NCBI GenBank assembly: GCA_903906315.1
Contig: CAIVJW010000363.1
Location: forward strand, 1-35,766
Direction of reading: 5' to 3'
Source: an uncultured delta proteobacterium
GTDB taxonomy: Bacteria; Myxococcota_A; Polyangia; Polyangiales; Polyangiaceae
Length of the DNA stretch: 35,766 nucleotides
The translations under genes and the position numbers were made by a program. Numbering within the stretch: position 1 is the first letter of the stretch; the number at the start of each line of letters is the position of its first letter. This document shows, in pieces, positions 16,679 through 25,291 of the stretch. The notes under the pieces were generated by a model. That model saw only the letters and a list, made by a program, of their open reading frames with translations, did not search any database and was not told where the DNA came from.

Positions 16679-18532
16679 CTACCTGGTCGGCGCGTCGGCA
16701 GGGCCTGCCATGAGCTCGCGCACGTGGCGCATCGCCGGAGATCCGAACGACAGCAGCCGGTCGTGGTAGGTGCGCTCGCGGAAGCCGGGGCGCTTCTCGT
16801 GCTCCGCGCGGAGCTTCGTCATCTCGGTGAAGCCGAAGTAGTAGGTCGTCAGCTGCGCGCTCGTGAGCCGCGCGCGCTTCCACTTCCCGATGGCCTCGCC
16901 CTCCTCCTGGAAGGCCTCCTGCGTCATCAGCGCGATCGCCGCGCCCTCGTCCATCGCGCCCGCGTGCGTCTCGTGGTCGAGGATGGCGTTGGCGGCGAGG
17001 CGGAGGACCATCTTCTGTCGCTGAAGGCGCACCCGCGGCCCACCGAAGCCGTGGGCGGCCATCACGCCCTCGGCGTAGACCGCCCAGCCCTCCACGAATG
17101 GCCCGCTCGAGAAAACGGCGCGCACGTGGGAACGGAACCGATTGGCATGCATGATCTGCAGGAAATGGCCGGGCATCGCCTCGTGCACGGTCAGATCGGC
17201 CAGCATGGCGCGGTTGTACTCGCGGTAAAACGAGGCGACGCGCGGCGCGCTCCAGCCGGCCGGCGTGGGCGAGATCGCGTAGAAGGTCTCCTGCTTCTGC
17301 TCGAGCGGACCCGAGGCGTCGCAGTAGGCCACGGCGACGCCACGCCGGTATTCGGGCATCTCGATGACGCCGCAGGGCTCGTCCGGCACGCGCACGAGGT
17401 CGTGCGCGCGAACGAACGCGGTGGCCTCGGCGAGCAGGCGCCTGCCCTCGGACACGATCGTGGCGTCCGTCGGGTGGTCCGCGGCGCACGCATCGAGCAC
17501 GGCCTTCACGAAGGCCTTCTTCTCGGCCGCCGTGTCGAGGCGGGGGACGGGCCTCGCGGGCGTGAGCGCCGGGGCGACCTCGCGCGCCGTCGCGACCATC
17601 TCCTCCTGCGTACGCGCGAGGAGCGCGCGCGCGCCGCGCACGATCTCGGCCGGGTCGACGTCGTCGTCCAGCTCGAAGCCGAGCTTCTTCGCGAAGCGCG
17701 TCGCGCCGAGCCGGAAGTCGCCGTCGCTGCGAGCGAGCAGGTCCTTCTCGAGGAACGCCTGCAGCTCGCGCAAGGCGGACGTGGCGCGTCGAGCCGCCGC
17801 CTCGAGCTCGGTGCGCTGCGCGGGCACCTTCGCGAACGTGGCGCCGAGGTCGGCTTCGCAGAGGGCGATGAGGCCTCGGTTCTGCTCGATCGCGGTCTCG
17901 GTCACGAGGCGCGCGGGGTGGGCGAGGCGCTTGCGCGCGGCCTCGACGATCGCGGGGATGCCCTGGAGGCGACCGAGGAGGCTCGCCATGCGGGCCTCGA
18001 TCGGCGCGAAATCCCGGGTCACGAGCGGGTCGAGGCCGTCGCCGATGAGCCCGGTGTAGGCGAGCGGGCTCGTGTCGAGCTCGCGCAGCTCTTCAGCCGC
18101 GAAGAGGCGGTAGCGGAGCTGATTGTCGAGGATCTTGGCGTCGACGCGGCGAGGCTCGTCGAGGCCGTCCTTCGGCAGCGCCGCGAGGGCGGCGAGGGTC
18201 GACTCGGCGAAGGCGCGCCGGGCTCGGTCGCCCGCGACGGTGACGTCGGGCCAGGTCGCGTCGTGGGCGTGCGCGCCCGCCTCCGTGGCACGAACGGGCT
18301 CGAGCCGCAGGTACTCCGCGAGGAATCGCGCGGCGAGATCGTCGAACGCACGGGCGGGGGACGTCGTCGGCATCGGGGCGTTCCTCGCTGGAGCGGCCTG
18401 CGCGGGCTGGGCGGTCGTCGCGGCCGAAGGGGTGCGGTGTGCGGGCGCGAGGCACCCGCCGATCGACAGTGCGAGCGCGAACGGGGCGAGCCGCACGCGC
18501 AGCCGGCGGCCGTCACGTCGCTCAGAGGCCAC
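16679..18532 (-). CDS. DUF885-family metallo-hydrolase lipoprotein
   Basis: 617 residues. The signal LAPFALALSIGGC has lipid Cys 27. The DUF885 hallmark HEAMPGH (His450-Glu451...His456) supplies a gluzincin-like HExxPGH site, preceded by the helix MLADLTVHE and followed by HANRFRSHVRAVFSSGPFVEGWAVYAEGVMAAHG-type sequence typical of this family. C-terminal helices include KMVLRLAANAILDHETHAG. DUF885 proteins are probable peptidases. GTG 18532 overlaps the stop of the upstream gene by 11 nt, so the two are likely translated together; GTG 18496 is an alternative start that leaves a shorter signal peptide. The protein is complete for the family (about 600 residues). Confidence 0.85.
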   Translation of the reverse strand: MASERRDGRRLRVRLAPFALALSIGGCLAPAHRTPSAATTAQPAQAAPARNAPMPTTSPARAFDDLAARFLAEYLRLEPVRATEAGAHAHDATWPDVTVAGDRARRAFAESTLAALAALPKDGLDEPRRVDAKILDNQLRYRLFAAEELRELDTSPLAYTGLIGDGLDPLVTRDFAPIEARMASLLGRLQGIPAIVEAARKRLAHPARLVTETAIEQNRGLIALCEADLGATFAKVPAQRTELEAAARRATSALRELQAFLEKDLLARSDGDFRLGATRFAKKLGFELDDDVDPAEIVRGARALLARTQEEMVATAREVAPALTPARPVPRLDTAAEKKAFVKAVLDACAADHPTDATIVSEGRRLLAEATAFVRAHDLVRVPDEPCGVIEMPEYRRGVAVAYCDASGPLEQKQETFYAISPTPAGWSAPRVASFYREYNRAMLADLTVHEAMPGHFLQIMHANRFRSHVRAVFSSGPFVEGWAVYAEGVMAAHGFGGPRVRLQRQKMVLRLAANAILDHETHAGAMDEGAAIALMTQEAFQEEGEAIGKWKRARLTSAQLTTYYFGFTEMTKLRAEHEKRPGFRERTYHDRLLSFGSPAMRHVRELMAGPADAPTR

Positions 18533-20423
18533 TGGCGTCTTTCACCATCTTGGCGGAGGCGCGCAGATTCGCCTCGATCGAGGTCATCAGCGGTCCGAGC
18601 GCGTACCCCGTCGCGGCGACGTCGAGCGTGACGCCGAGGACCTGGCCGATTTGCGAGGCGAGCTCCTCCGCGAGCGAGGGCTCCTTCGGCGCCATGTATC
18701 GGCCGATCGAGGCGAGCGGCGATCGGACGTTGGCGAAGGCCGCCCCGCACGCGGCCTGGAGCACCTCGAGCGTGATGTTCTGCGGGACGTCGGCCTCGAG
18801 CATGGTGGCGTAGGCGAGGAACGTGGAGCACACCGCCGTCTCGGCGCGGATGCGGTCGAATGCGTCGGCGCCGAACGTGTTCTTCCATCGGGTCATCTCG
18901 CCCGCGCGGGTCGACTCGAACGCGCCCGATCGGCCGTCGGCCGCCGGCGCGAAGGTCGCGAGCACGTCGGGACCGCACTCGTCGAGGCTCACGCCGCGCA
19001 CGCCGAGCGTGTCGTGAGCCCGCAGCGCGCCGAGCAGCAACCGGCTCGCCGCGTCGCGCAGCGTGCCAGCGACTGCCCCGCCGATGACCTCGGGCGACGA
19101 CCCGACCGGGGGCACCCCGCCGACGGCGACGGGGCGCGATGCTCGCGACCCTCGCGATCCGCCCGACGAAGGGGCCGCGGCCGGGACGGGCGGCGACGGC
19201 CGCTCGTCGCGCGCGGAGCGGCCCGCGGACGAACCCCGCGGTGCAGGGATCGCGTCGCGCGAGGAAGGCGCGCCGGGCGAGGCCGGCCGCGCGTCGAGGC
19301 GTTGCGAGGGGCGATCCTCGTGACGCGGGAGGCGCTCCGACGGTCGAGGCTCGAACGGGCGCTCCTCGATCGGCGCTCCGATGGCGGCGCGGCGCAGGGA
19401 GGCCCCCTCGTCCTGGCGGGGAAGTCGCTGCGAGGGGTGCTCGTCGATGGTCGGGAGTCGCTGCGACGGGCGCTCGTCGAGCGCGGGCGCGCGCGGTGGC
19501 TTGCGGTCGTCGAGCCGCTGCTCCGCCGCGGGCAGTCGCTGCGACGGGCGCTCGTCGAGCGCGGGGAGGACCCGTGGCGTGGGGGCGCTCGAGGCGCCGG
19601 TTGGGCGCGCCCGCGCGGCGTCCTCCTCGGGCGTGGAATCCAGGTCGATGATGAGGTCCAGCGCCTGCGGCCTGCTCGGGGGCGACGACGGGGGCGTGGG
19701 AGGCCAGGCGCTCTGGACCGGCTTTGCCGCGGCGGGCACGCTGGAACGTGGCGGAGGCGCGGCGTCGTCGAGGTCGATCGTCCGGCTGCTGCCCGGATGC
19801 AGGTCGATCGTCGACCCGTCCGCAGGGCTTCCGTCCGTCGTCGATTGCAGGGGCCTGCGGCTCGTGTCGAGCGGGATCGAGTCGAGGGAGAAGTCGAGCT
19901 CGTCGTCCGCCGGCGGGCGCGCGGAGGGCGCCTTGGCTCCCCCCACCTTGGATGCTGGGGGCGGCGGGCGCGACGAGCCCGCGCCCATCGCGGCAGCCCC
20001 CGCTGGCGGCCCGGCGGGCCGGCTCGGGGCCGGCGAGCGGGGGCGGTCGGGGCCCCCGGAGGACGGAATGAGGCCGTTCCACTCCCCGCTGGGGCGCGGG
20101 CCGAAGTCGCCGACGGCGTGGAGCGCGGCGATCTCGATCGACCGCGTCGCGGGCATGTTCGAGGGCAGGCGCGCCTCGAGCTCGCCGAGGACCTCGGCCT
20201 CTTTGCCGACGACCTGGCTCTTGTCGTCGGCCTCGCGCACGATCGCCTCGACGAGCGATGCGAGCTGGTCGGCGATCACGTCGGCCGTGGCCTTCGACTC
20301 GCGCGACGCGAAGTGGAGGGTCAGCTTTCCGCGGACGGTGACCCCGTCGCGTGGCGCGGCGCTCACGATGCGGGTGGCGACCTCGACGCCTTCCCCTTTT
20401 CGCCCGAACGGCCAGAACCCCAT
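18522..20423 (-). CDS. Low-complexity protein with ERPSQRLP repeats
   Basis: 633 residues, unrecognised. The N-terminal domain (about 1-115; MGFWPFGRKGEG, VRGKLTLHFASRES, ADVIADQLASLVEAIV) looks like a small alpha/beta domain, faintly like SPFH/band-7 proteins. A long disordered Pro/Ser/Arg-rich middle (about 130-450) holds about six copies of a motif close to DERPSQRLP, together with acidic patches such as IDLDS. The C-terminal about 180 residues are helical (TLRDAASRLLLGALRAHD, GGAVAGT, FLAYATMLEADVPQNITLEVLQAACG). No signal peptide is seen. A linker-type scaffold is my guess. The start has no good Shine-Dalgarno; TATCGT lies 10 nt upstream. Its stop overlaps the start of the DUF885 gene. 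Confidence 0.7.
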   Translation of the reverse strand: MGFWPFGRKGEGVEVATRIVSAAPRDGVTVRGKLTLHFASRESKATADVIADQLASLVEAIVREADDKSQVVGKEAEVLGELEARLPSNMPATRSIEIAALHAVGDFGPRPSGEWNGLIPSSGGPDRPRSPAPSRPAGPPAGAAAMGAGSSRPPPPASKVGGAKAPSARPPADDELDFSLDSIPLDTSRRPLQSTTDGSPADGSTIDLHPGSSRTIDLDDAAPPPRSSVPAAAKPVQSAWPPTPPSSPPSRPQALDLIIDLDSTPEEDAARARPTGASSAPTPRVLPALDERPSQRLPAAEQRLDDRKPPRAPALDERPSQRLPTIDEHPSQRLPRQDEGASLRRAAIGAPIEERPFEPRPSERLPRHEDRPSQRLDARPASPGAPSSRDAIPAPRGSSAGRSARDERPSPPVPAAAPSSGGSRGSRASRPVAVGGVPPVGSSPEVIGGAVAGTLRDAASRLLLGALRAHDTLGVRGVSLDECGPDVLATFAPAADGRSGAFESTRAGEMTRWKNTFGADAFDRIRAETAVCSTFLAYATMLEADVPQNITLEVLQAACGAAFANVRSPLASIGRYMAPKEPSLAEELASQIGQVLGVTLDVAATGYALGPLMTSIEANLRASAKMVKDASGL

Positions 20424-20468
20424 GCGTCTATTACGATAGGAGGTAGCACGCTCGCCGCTCGTGCCGAA

Positions 20469-20518
20469 AGCCCCCGGCGCGCGTGGGCGTCAGAAAACTC
20501 CTCCGGCCGCCGGGGGCT
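20469..20518 (-). terminator. Terminator between mpg and the 633-residue gene
   Basis: AGCCCCCGGCG at 20469-20479 and its exact reverse complement at 20508-20518 form an 11-bp stem with a 28-nt loop. On the reverse strand the stem is followed by TTTCGG, much like the terminator at 11713-11744. It lies 14 nt after the mpg stop. Confidence 0.5.
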
Positions 20519-20532
20519 GCCGTCCGGTCGGA

Positions 20533-21183
20533 TCACGTCCTCGGGGCGACCGACACGTGCGGGTTGCCCCGCTCGAAGAACCGCCACGGGCGGCTCGCCC
20601 ACTCGCCTGCGTAGTCGACGTTGATGCGCGACGAGCGCCCCACGGCGCCGGCCCGGCCGTCCTCGAGCCACAGGCGAGATCCGCAGAGATCCTCGCCGTA
20701 CGCCGCGCCGTCGAGGCCCAGGGCCTGGCAGAGCTTGCCCGGGCCGCTGGTGAGGTTGCGGTCGCCCACGCGCGGGCCGCGTCGCGCGCGCATCGCGTCG
20801 AGCCCGAGGACCGGCTCGATGGCGCGCACCAGCACCGCGTGCGGCTCGCCGGGCTCGCCCACGACGAAGTTGAGCGCCCAGTGCATGCCGTAGAGCAGGA
20901 ACATGTAGGTGCGCCCGGGCGGGCCGTACATGACCTCCGTCCGGCGCGTGCGGCGGCCTCCCGCGCTGTGGGCCGCGAGGTCCTCGGGGCCTCGGTACGC
21001 TTCGGTCTCGACGATGCGCCCGGCGACGACGCCGTCCGGCCCAGCGTGGACGACCACCTTGCCGATGCAGGCCCGAGCCACCTCGAGGACCGGGCGCGCG
21101 AAGAACGCGCGTTGGAGGCGTGGCCCCACGATTCCGCCGGGCTCGGCAGGCATCGGGAGGTCGAGGCCGCGATCCGTCGACAT
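20533..21183 (-). CDS. mpg: 3-methyladenine DNA glycosylase (MPG/AAG family)
   Basis: 216 residues from ATG 21183. It excises alkylated purines as the first step of base-excision repair. Family signatures: LGCxL-like core (ARACIGKVVVH), the catalytic Glu in VETEAYRGPEDLAAHS, TRRTEVMYGPPGRTYMFLLYGMHWALNFVV, and SGPGKLCQALGLDG. The length is typical. It follows the response-regulator gene by 17 nt on the same strand, so the two are probably co-transcribed, which is an unusual pairing. It is closed by the terminator at 20469-20518. Confidence 0.9.
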   Translation of the reverse strand: MSTDRGLDLPMPAEPGGIVGPRLQRAFFARPVLEVARACIGKVVVHAGPDGVVAGRIVETEAYRGPEDLAAHSAGGRRTRRTEVMYGPPGRTYMFLLYGMHWALNFVVGEPGEPHAVLVRAIEPVLGLDAMRARRGPRVGDRNLTSGPGKLCQALGLDGAAYGEDLCGSRLWLEDGRAGAVGRSSRINVDYAGEWASRPWRFFERGNPHVSVAPRT

Positions 21184-21200
21184 CGCCGGGGAGCGCCGCC

Positions 21201-22667
21201 TCAGACGTCGATGCCGAGGCGCTTCAGCCGGTAGTAGAGCGTCGTGCGCTGCACGCCGAGCGATCGCGCGACCTCGGCCTTGTTGCCGCTGCAGCGGGCC
21301 AGCGCCGCGAGGAGCTCGCCCCGCTCGATGTCGTCGAGCCGCGAGTCGAGGTCGATGGGGGAGCCGGCTGCGGCGCGCGCCTCCGGTGCGCGAGGGGACG
21401 GGGGAGGGGACCCGGGCGCGGCCTCGGCGGGCGGGGCAGGGCGATCGCCGCCGAGCGCGAATTGCAGGTGCTCCGGCTGGATGACATCGCCCCGGGCGAG
21501 GATGGCGGCGCGCTCGATCACGTTCTCGAGCTCGCGCGCGTTGCCCGGCCACGCATACGACGCGAGCTTCGCCACCGCTTCGCCCGACAGCGCCGTCGCC
21601 GCGCGCGGGTTGCGGCGCGCGTACTTTTGCAGGAAGTGCTCGGCGAGCAGGCGCACGTCGCCCTGCCGCTCGCGTAGCGGCGGCAGGCGGATCGGCAGCA
21701 CGGCGAGCCGTTCGACGAGCTCTGCCTCGACCCCGGTGCGGCTCCAGGTGCCGGCGAGGCTCGGCGTCAGCGACACCACGAGGCGCGCGTCCACCCGCGT
21801 CGGCTCGGTGGCCCCGAGGCGCTCGACCTCCCCCGTCGCGAGCAGTCGCAGCAGGCGCGCCTGCAGCTGCGGCGTGATCCCGGTTGGCTCGTCGAGGTAC
21901 ACCGTGCCGCCGTGCGCGAGCTCGATCCGCCCGGCGCGATCCGCGAAGGCGCCGTCGAAGGCGCCCTTCTGCCAGCCGAAGAGCTCGCGCTCGAGCGCGT
22001 CCGCGGGGAAGGCCGCGCACGTCACCTTCACGAACGGGCGCTCTTCTCGGGGCGAACCGACGTGCACCGCGCGCGCGACGACCTCCTTCTCGCTGCCGGG
22101 CTCGCCCTCGATGAGCACGTGCGTCGACGTCGGCGCGACCTCGGCGAGGCGCATCGCGACGAGGCGCATGGCCGCGCTCTCGCCCGTGAGCTCGCCGAAG
22201 TCGAAGCTGTCGCGTTGCTCGCGCTCGAGGTAGCCCGCGTAGAGCGCGAGCTGCTCGCGCAGGCGCCGGTTCTCGCGCACGGTCGCGAAGCTCGTGATGC
22301 CCTGGCGCAGGATGACGCCGAGCTCCTTCGAGTCCCAGGGCTTCTGCACGTAGCGGTCGACCGCGCCGGAGTTCACCGCCTCGATGAGCACCGACAGGTC
22401 CGCGTACGCGGTGAGCAGCACGCCGAACGCATCCGGCCGGCGCTCCTTCACGCGCTGCAGCAGCTCGATGCCGTTCATGCCCGGCATGCGCTGATCGCTC
22501 ACGATCACGGCCGGGTCGAGCCGCTCGATCGCGGCGAGCGCGCTCTCGCCGCCGAGCGCGTAGTGCAGCGTGAACGACTTCCGGAACGCGAAACGGAACG
22601 CGTCGAGGTTGTCCTCCTCGTCGTCGACGACGAGGACGTCGAACGCCTTCCAGTCGAGCTCCTTCAT
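21201..22667 (-). CDS. Sigma-54-type response regulator with degenerate AAA+ motifs
   Basis: 488 residues from ATG 22667. The receiver domain (about 8-125) is intact: VVDDEE, phospho-acceptor Asp58 (IVSDQRMPGMNG), Thr86, Lys109 (QKP). The central AAA+ domain (about 160-395) is altered in its key loops: Walker A GEPGSEKE has Glu193 for the usual Gly before Lys194, the sigma-54-contact GAFTGA loop is GAFDGA (Asp238), and the FR-x-DLYYRL arginine-finger region reads VEAELVERL. Walker B-like VYLDE and LPPLRER remain. A Fis-type HTH closes the protein (ELLAALARCSGNKAEVARSLGVQRTTLYYRLKRL). It probably still binds DNA and receives a phosphate, but may not remodel sigma-54 polymerase. No paired histidine kinase is in the window. 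Confidence 0.9.
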   Translation of the reverse strand: MKELDWKAFDVLVVDDEEDNLDAFRFAFRKSFTLHYALGGESALAAIERLDPAVIVSDQRMPGMNGIELLQRVKERRPDAFGVLLTAYADLSVLIEAVNSGAVDRYVQKPWDSKELGVILRQGITSFATVRENRRLREQLALYAGYLEREQRDSFDFGELTGESAAMRLVAMRLAEVAPTSTHVLIEGEPGSEKEVVARAVHVGSPREERPFVKVTCAAFPADALERELFGWQKGAFDGAFADRAGRIELAHGGTVYLDEPTGITPQLQARLLRLLATGEVERLGATEPTRVDARLVVSLTPSLAGTWSRTGVEAELVERLAVLPIRLPPLRERQGDVRLLAEHFLQKYARRNPRAATALSGEAVAKLASYAWPGNARELENVIERAAILARGDVIQPEHLQFALGGDRPAPPAEAAPGSPPPSPRAPEARAAAGSPIDLDSRLDDIERGELLAALARCSGNKAEVARSLGVQRTTLYYRLKRLGIDV

Positions 22668-22900
22668 CACGGCCCCGCGGGCAGCATATCCCGTCGGGCG
22701 GCCCCGGCGCACGCGGCGTCCGGTCGACCGGTGGTCGGGGACACCGCCGTGGCGCAGCCTGCCGTGTGCTTGGGGCTTGACCCCTCCCACGGAGGGCCCC
22801 CAGAGTGTGCAACCGCTCGCCGCACCCGCGAGGTCGGGCCGTGTCACGCGCTCTCCGGCGGAGCACCCCGCCCGCCGGTCGGTTCGCTCAGGAGACCGCC

Positions 22901-23458
22901 ATGCTCGAGGACGTACTCAAGGAGCTTCACGCAGGGATCGAGAAGGCCGTCGAGGCCCTGCGCCGCGACCTGTTCAAGGTCCGCACCGGCCGGGCCCACG
23001 CCGGCATGCTCGACGGCATCCGCGTCGACTACTACGGCGTGCCGACGCCGCTCGGCCAGATGGCGACCGTCAACGTGCCGGAGCCCCGCATGATCACCGT
23101 CAAGCCCTGGGAAAAGGGCCAGGCCAAGCACGTCGAGAAGGCGATCCGCGACACCGATCTCGGGCTGAACCCGCAGGTCGACGGCGAGCTCATCCGCATC
23201 CCGATCCCCGCCCTCACGGAGGAGCGGCGCAAGGAGATGGTCAAGCTCGCCAAGAAGTACGGCGAGGAGTGCAAGGTCGCCATTCGCAAGCACCGCCGCG
23301 ACGCCAACGAGATGATCGGCGAGCTCGATCAGGGCGGTGACGTCAGCGCGGACGACGCCGACCGCACGAAGAAGAAGGTCGAGGACGTGGTCGGCGACGG
23401 CATCAAGCACGTCGACGCGATCGTCGCCTCCAAGGAGAAGGACATCCTCGAGGTTTGA
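22901..23458 (+). CDS. frr: Ribosome recycling factor
   Basis: 185 residues, the standard length. RRF splits post-termination ribosomes together with EF-G. The family signatures are all present: KVRTGRAHAGMLD, YYGVPTPLGQMA, PRMITVKPWEK, GLNPQVDGELIRIPIPALTEERR, and RDANEMI. Start ATG 22901 follows AGGAG (22890-22894) by 6 nt; the open frame runs back to 22805 but the Shine-Dalgarno decides the start. Gene order here is not the usual tsf-pyrH-frr. Confidence 0.97.
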   Translation: MLEDVLKELHAGIEKAVEALRRDLFKVRTGRAHAGMLDGIRVDYYGVPTPLGQMATVNVPEPRMITVKPWEKGQAKHVEKAIRDTDLGLNPQVDGELIRIPIPALTEERRKEMVKLAKKYGEECKVAIRKHRRDANEMIGELDQGGDVSADDADRTKKKVEDVVGDGIKHVDAIVASKEKDILEV

Positions 23459-23563
23459 TCGAGCGCTCCGGCCGGCGCGCTCGAGCGGCGCGCCGTGGCC
23501 GGATGGCCCGCGACCCCGATCGGTCGCGCTCGGCCGTCGCCTCCGTGGCGCCGAAATCACGCC

Positions 23564-23592
23564 TTGACATGGTTCTCCGGTGCGTGGGACGT
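23564..23592 (+). promoter_or_regulatory. Possible promoter for the PP2C gene
   Basis: An exact TTGACA -35 box lies at 23564-23569. The -10 partner is not clear: GGACGT at 17-nt spacing is poor, and the TAGTAG at 23592-23597 is too far (22 nt). Only the -35 box is convincing. Confidence 0.3.
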
Positions 23593-23641
23593 AGTAGCGG
23601 ATCGGGAAGCGCACCCGGGATGCTGAAGGAGCACCGAGGTC

Positions 23642-24490
23642 ATGAGAGCGATGGCGTCCGGCATGACCGATGTCGGTCTTCAGCGAGAGCACAACGAGGA
23701 TAGCTACGCGGTCCTCGCGCAGTACGACCTCTACGTCGTCGCCGACGGCATGGGCGGGCACCGCGCGGGCGACGTGGCGAGCCGGCTCGCGACCGATTCG
23801 ATCGCGGATTTCTTCCGCAAGACGTCCGCGGAAGACGCGACCTGGCCCTTTCATTTCGACCTGACGCTGACGGAGGAGGAGAACCGCCTCGTCGCCGGCA
23901 TCCGCGTCGCGAATCGCCAGATCTTCGAGCGCAGCCTGCGCTCGCGCGAGTACTCCGGCATGGGCACCACCATCGTCGGTGCGCTCTTCTCGCGGAAGAA
24001 GCACCGCCTCTTCGTGGGCCACGTGGGCGACAGCCGCTGCTACCGCGTGCGTCGTGGCGAGATCGCCCAGCTCACCCGCGATCACTCGCTCGTGAACGAC
24101 TACCTGCTCGCGATGCCGGGGATGTCGGAGGAGCAGCGGGCGGAGCTGCCGCGCAACGTGATCACGCGGGCGCTCGGCATGCACGACCAGGTGCAGATTG
24201 ACCTCGTCAGCGACGATCCGCAGTCATCGGACGTCTACCTGCTCTGCTCGGACGGGCTGAGCGGCATGATCTCGGACGAGGAGATCCTCGACGTCGTCAC
24301 CTCGAGCGGCGATCCCGACGAGATCTGCCGGCGCTTGATCACGCGCGCGAACGACCGCGGCGGGGAGGACAACATCACCGTGCTCGTCGTCCGCTTCGAC
24401 GACGGCGAGGCCGAGGCCTCGCCCGACAGCAAGCGACCCACGTCGCCCGCACCGCCGCTCGAAGAAGGCGACCCCGCGTCGCGGCCGTAG
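23642..24490 (+). CDS. PP2C-family Ser/Thr phosphatase
   Basis: 282 residues. All PP2C metal-binding motifs are visible: DVGLQREHNEDS, VADGMGGH, MGTTIVGALF, HVGDSRCYRVRRG, LTRDHS, LLCSDGLSG and GGEDNITVLVV. Such Stp/PstP-type phosphatases reverse phosphorylation by Hanks-type kinases; the kinase-like gene at 26503 is about 2 kb away but on the opposite strand. The C-terminus is a short polar tail with no membrane segment, so it is cytoplasmic. ATG 23642 has a GGAG about 10 nt upstream; internal Mets are less well placed. Confidence 0.93.
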   Translation: MRAMASGMTDVGLQREHNEDSYAVLAQYDLYVVADGMGGHRAGDVASRLATDSIADFFRKTSAEDATWPFHFDLTLTEEENRLVAGIRVANRQIFERSLRSREYSGMGTTIVGALFSRKKHRLFVGHVGDSRCYRVRRGEIAQLTRDHSLVNDYLLAMPGMSEEQRAELPRNVITRALGMHDQVQIDLVSDDPQSSDVYLLCSDGLSGMISDEEILDVVTSSGDPDEICRRLITRANDRGGEDNITVLVVRFDDGEAEASPDSKRPTSPAPPLEEGDPASRP

Positions 24491-24598
24491 CCAGCAGACC
24501 ACAGCATAGCGGCCGCCCACCGCCTGGCCCCCTGCTCCGATCGCGCGTAGCTCGCCCCCGTCGGGGCCGCGATCGGCCCCGTCACGAGCGGCGTGGCG

Positions 24599-25195
24599 TC
24601 ACTCGGCGGCGGTGCCGTCCGAGCAGTTCTCGAAGATCGCGTAGCCGGACTTGATGCCGCAGGTCGAGTCGTGGCCGTCGTCACGGACGGCGTCGCACGC
24701 GAAGGCGACCCAGACCTTGCCCGCGGAGACGTCCTGGCTCGTGCTCGGCTCGAACCAGAACTTGCAGGGCGAATCCGAAGTGTTCACGTAGGCGTTGCCC
24801 GCCGTGTTCGGCGATGCGTACGAGAGGCTGCCGGTGGCGGGTTGGTCGACCGTCGCGCTTTTGCTGAGCGATCCGATGCTGATCGACAGGCTCTTGCCGC
24901 TCTGGCTCGCGCTGCCCTGCACCTTGAAGCCGCCCGTGCCCTGGACCGTGCACGAGACCGACGCGCCGTCGAGGGCATCGGTCACCTCGTCGCCGCGCGT
25001 GTTCTTGCTGATCACGCCGACCGCGGCGTTGTGCTGGTTGATGTGGCACGCCGACGTCTCCGCGCCCGAGAAGAACGTCACCTGCCAGGCGCCCTTCGGG
25101 GTGGGAGGGACGGGGGAGCTGCAGCCCATCGCGGCGAACAGGCTGCAGGAGGCGGCGAGGGCGAGCGTGACGAAGCCAAGGTGGGCGAGGCGCAT
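24599..25195 (-). CDS. Secreted lipoprotein of unknown function
   Basis: 198 residues. The signal peptide LAASCSLFAAMGC has lipid Cys 25. The mature domain is beta-strand rich with conserved-looking Cys (TSACH, VSCTV, SPCKFW, FACDAV, STCG) and resembles small lipoproteins common in Polyangiales (GAWQVTFFSGAETSACHINQHN). No function is known. Start ATG 25195 follows a strong GGAGG by about 8 nt. A repeated CTAGC (25218-25222, 25229-25233 and 25249-25253) sits in its promoter region. Confidence 0.8.
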   Translation of the reverse strand: MRLAHLGFVTLALAASCSLFAAMGCSSPVPPTPKGAWQVTFFSGAETSACHINQHNAAVGVISKNTRGDEVTDALDGASVSCTVQGTGGFKVQGSASQSGKSLSISIGSLSKSATVDQPATGSLSYASPNTAGNAYVNTSDSPCKFWFEPSTSQDVSAGKVWVAFACDAVRDDGHDSTCGIKSGYAIFENCSDGTAAE

Positions 25196-25225
25196 CGGTG
25201 GATCCTCCAGGAGACGACTAGCTTG

Positions 25226-25255
25226 CTTCTAGCGCAACTTCGGCGCCCCTAGCAA
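25226..25255 (-). promoter_or_regulatory. Promoter for the lipoprotein gene
   Basis: Read on the reverse strand: TTGCTA (25255-25250), an 18-nt spacer, then TAGAAG (25231-25226), with the start codon at 25195. Confidence 0.35.
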
Positions 25256-25291
25256 ACGGGCCCGCGCCGGTCGGGCGCGGCGCCGGGCGCG

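Noticed and set aside
22782-22796. CCCTCC/GGAGGG hairpin upstream of frr
   Set aside because: Only 6 bp with no T-run; a nearby TTGACC (22777-22782) has no -10 partner. Too weak to call a terminator or promoter.
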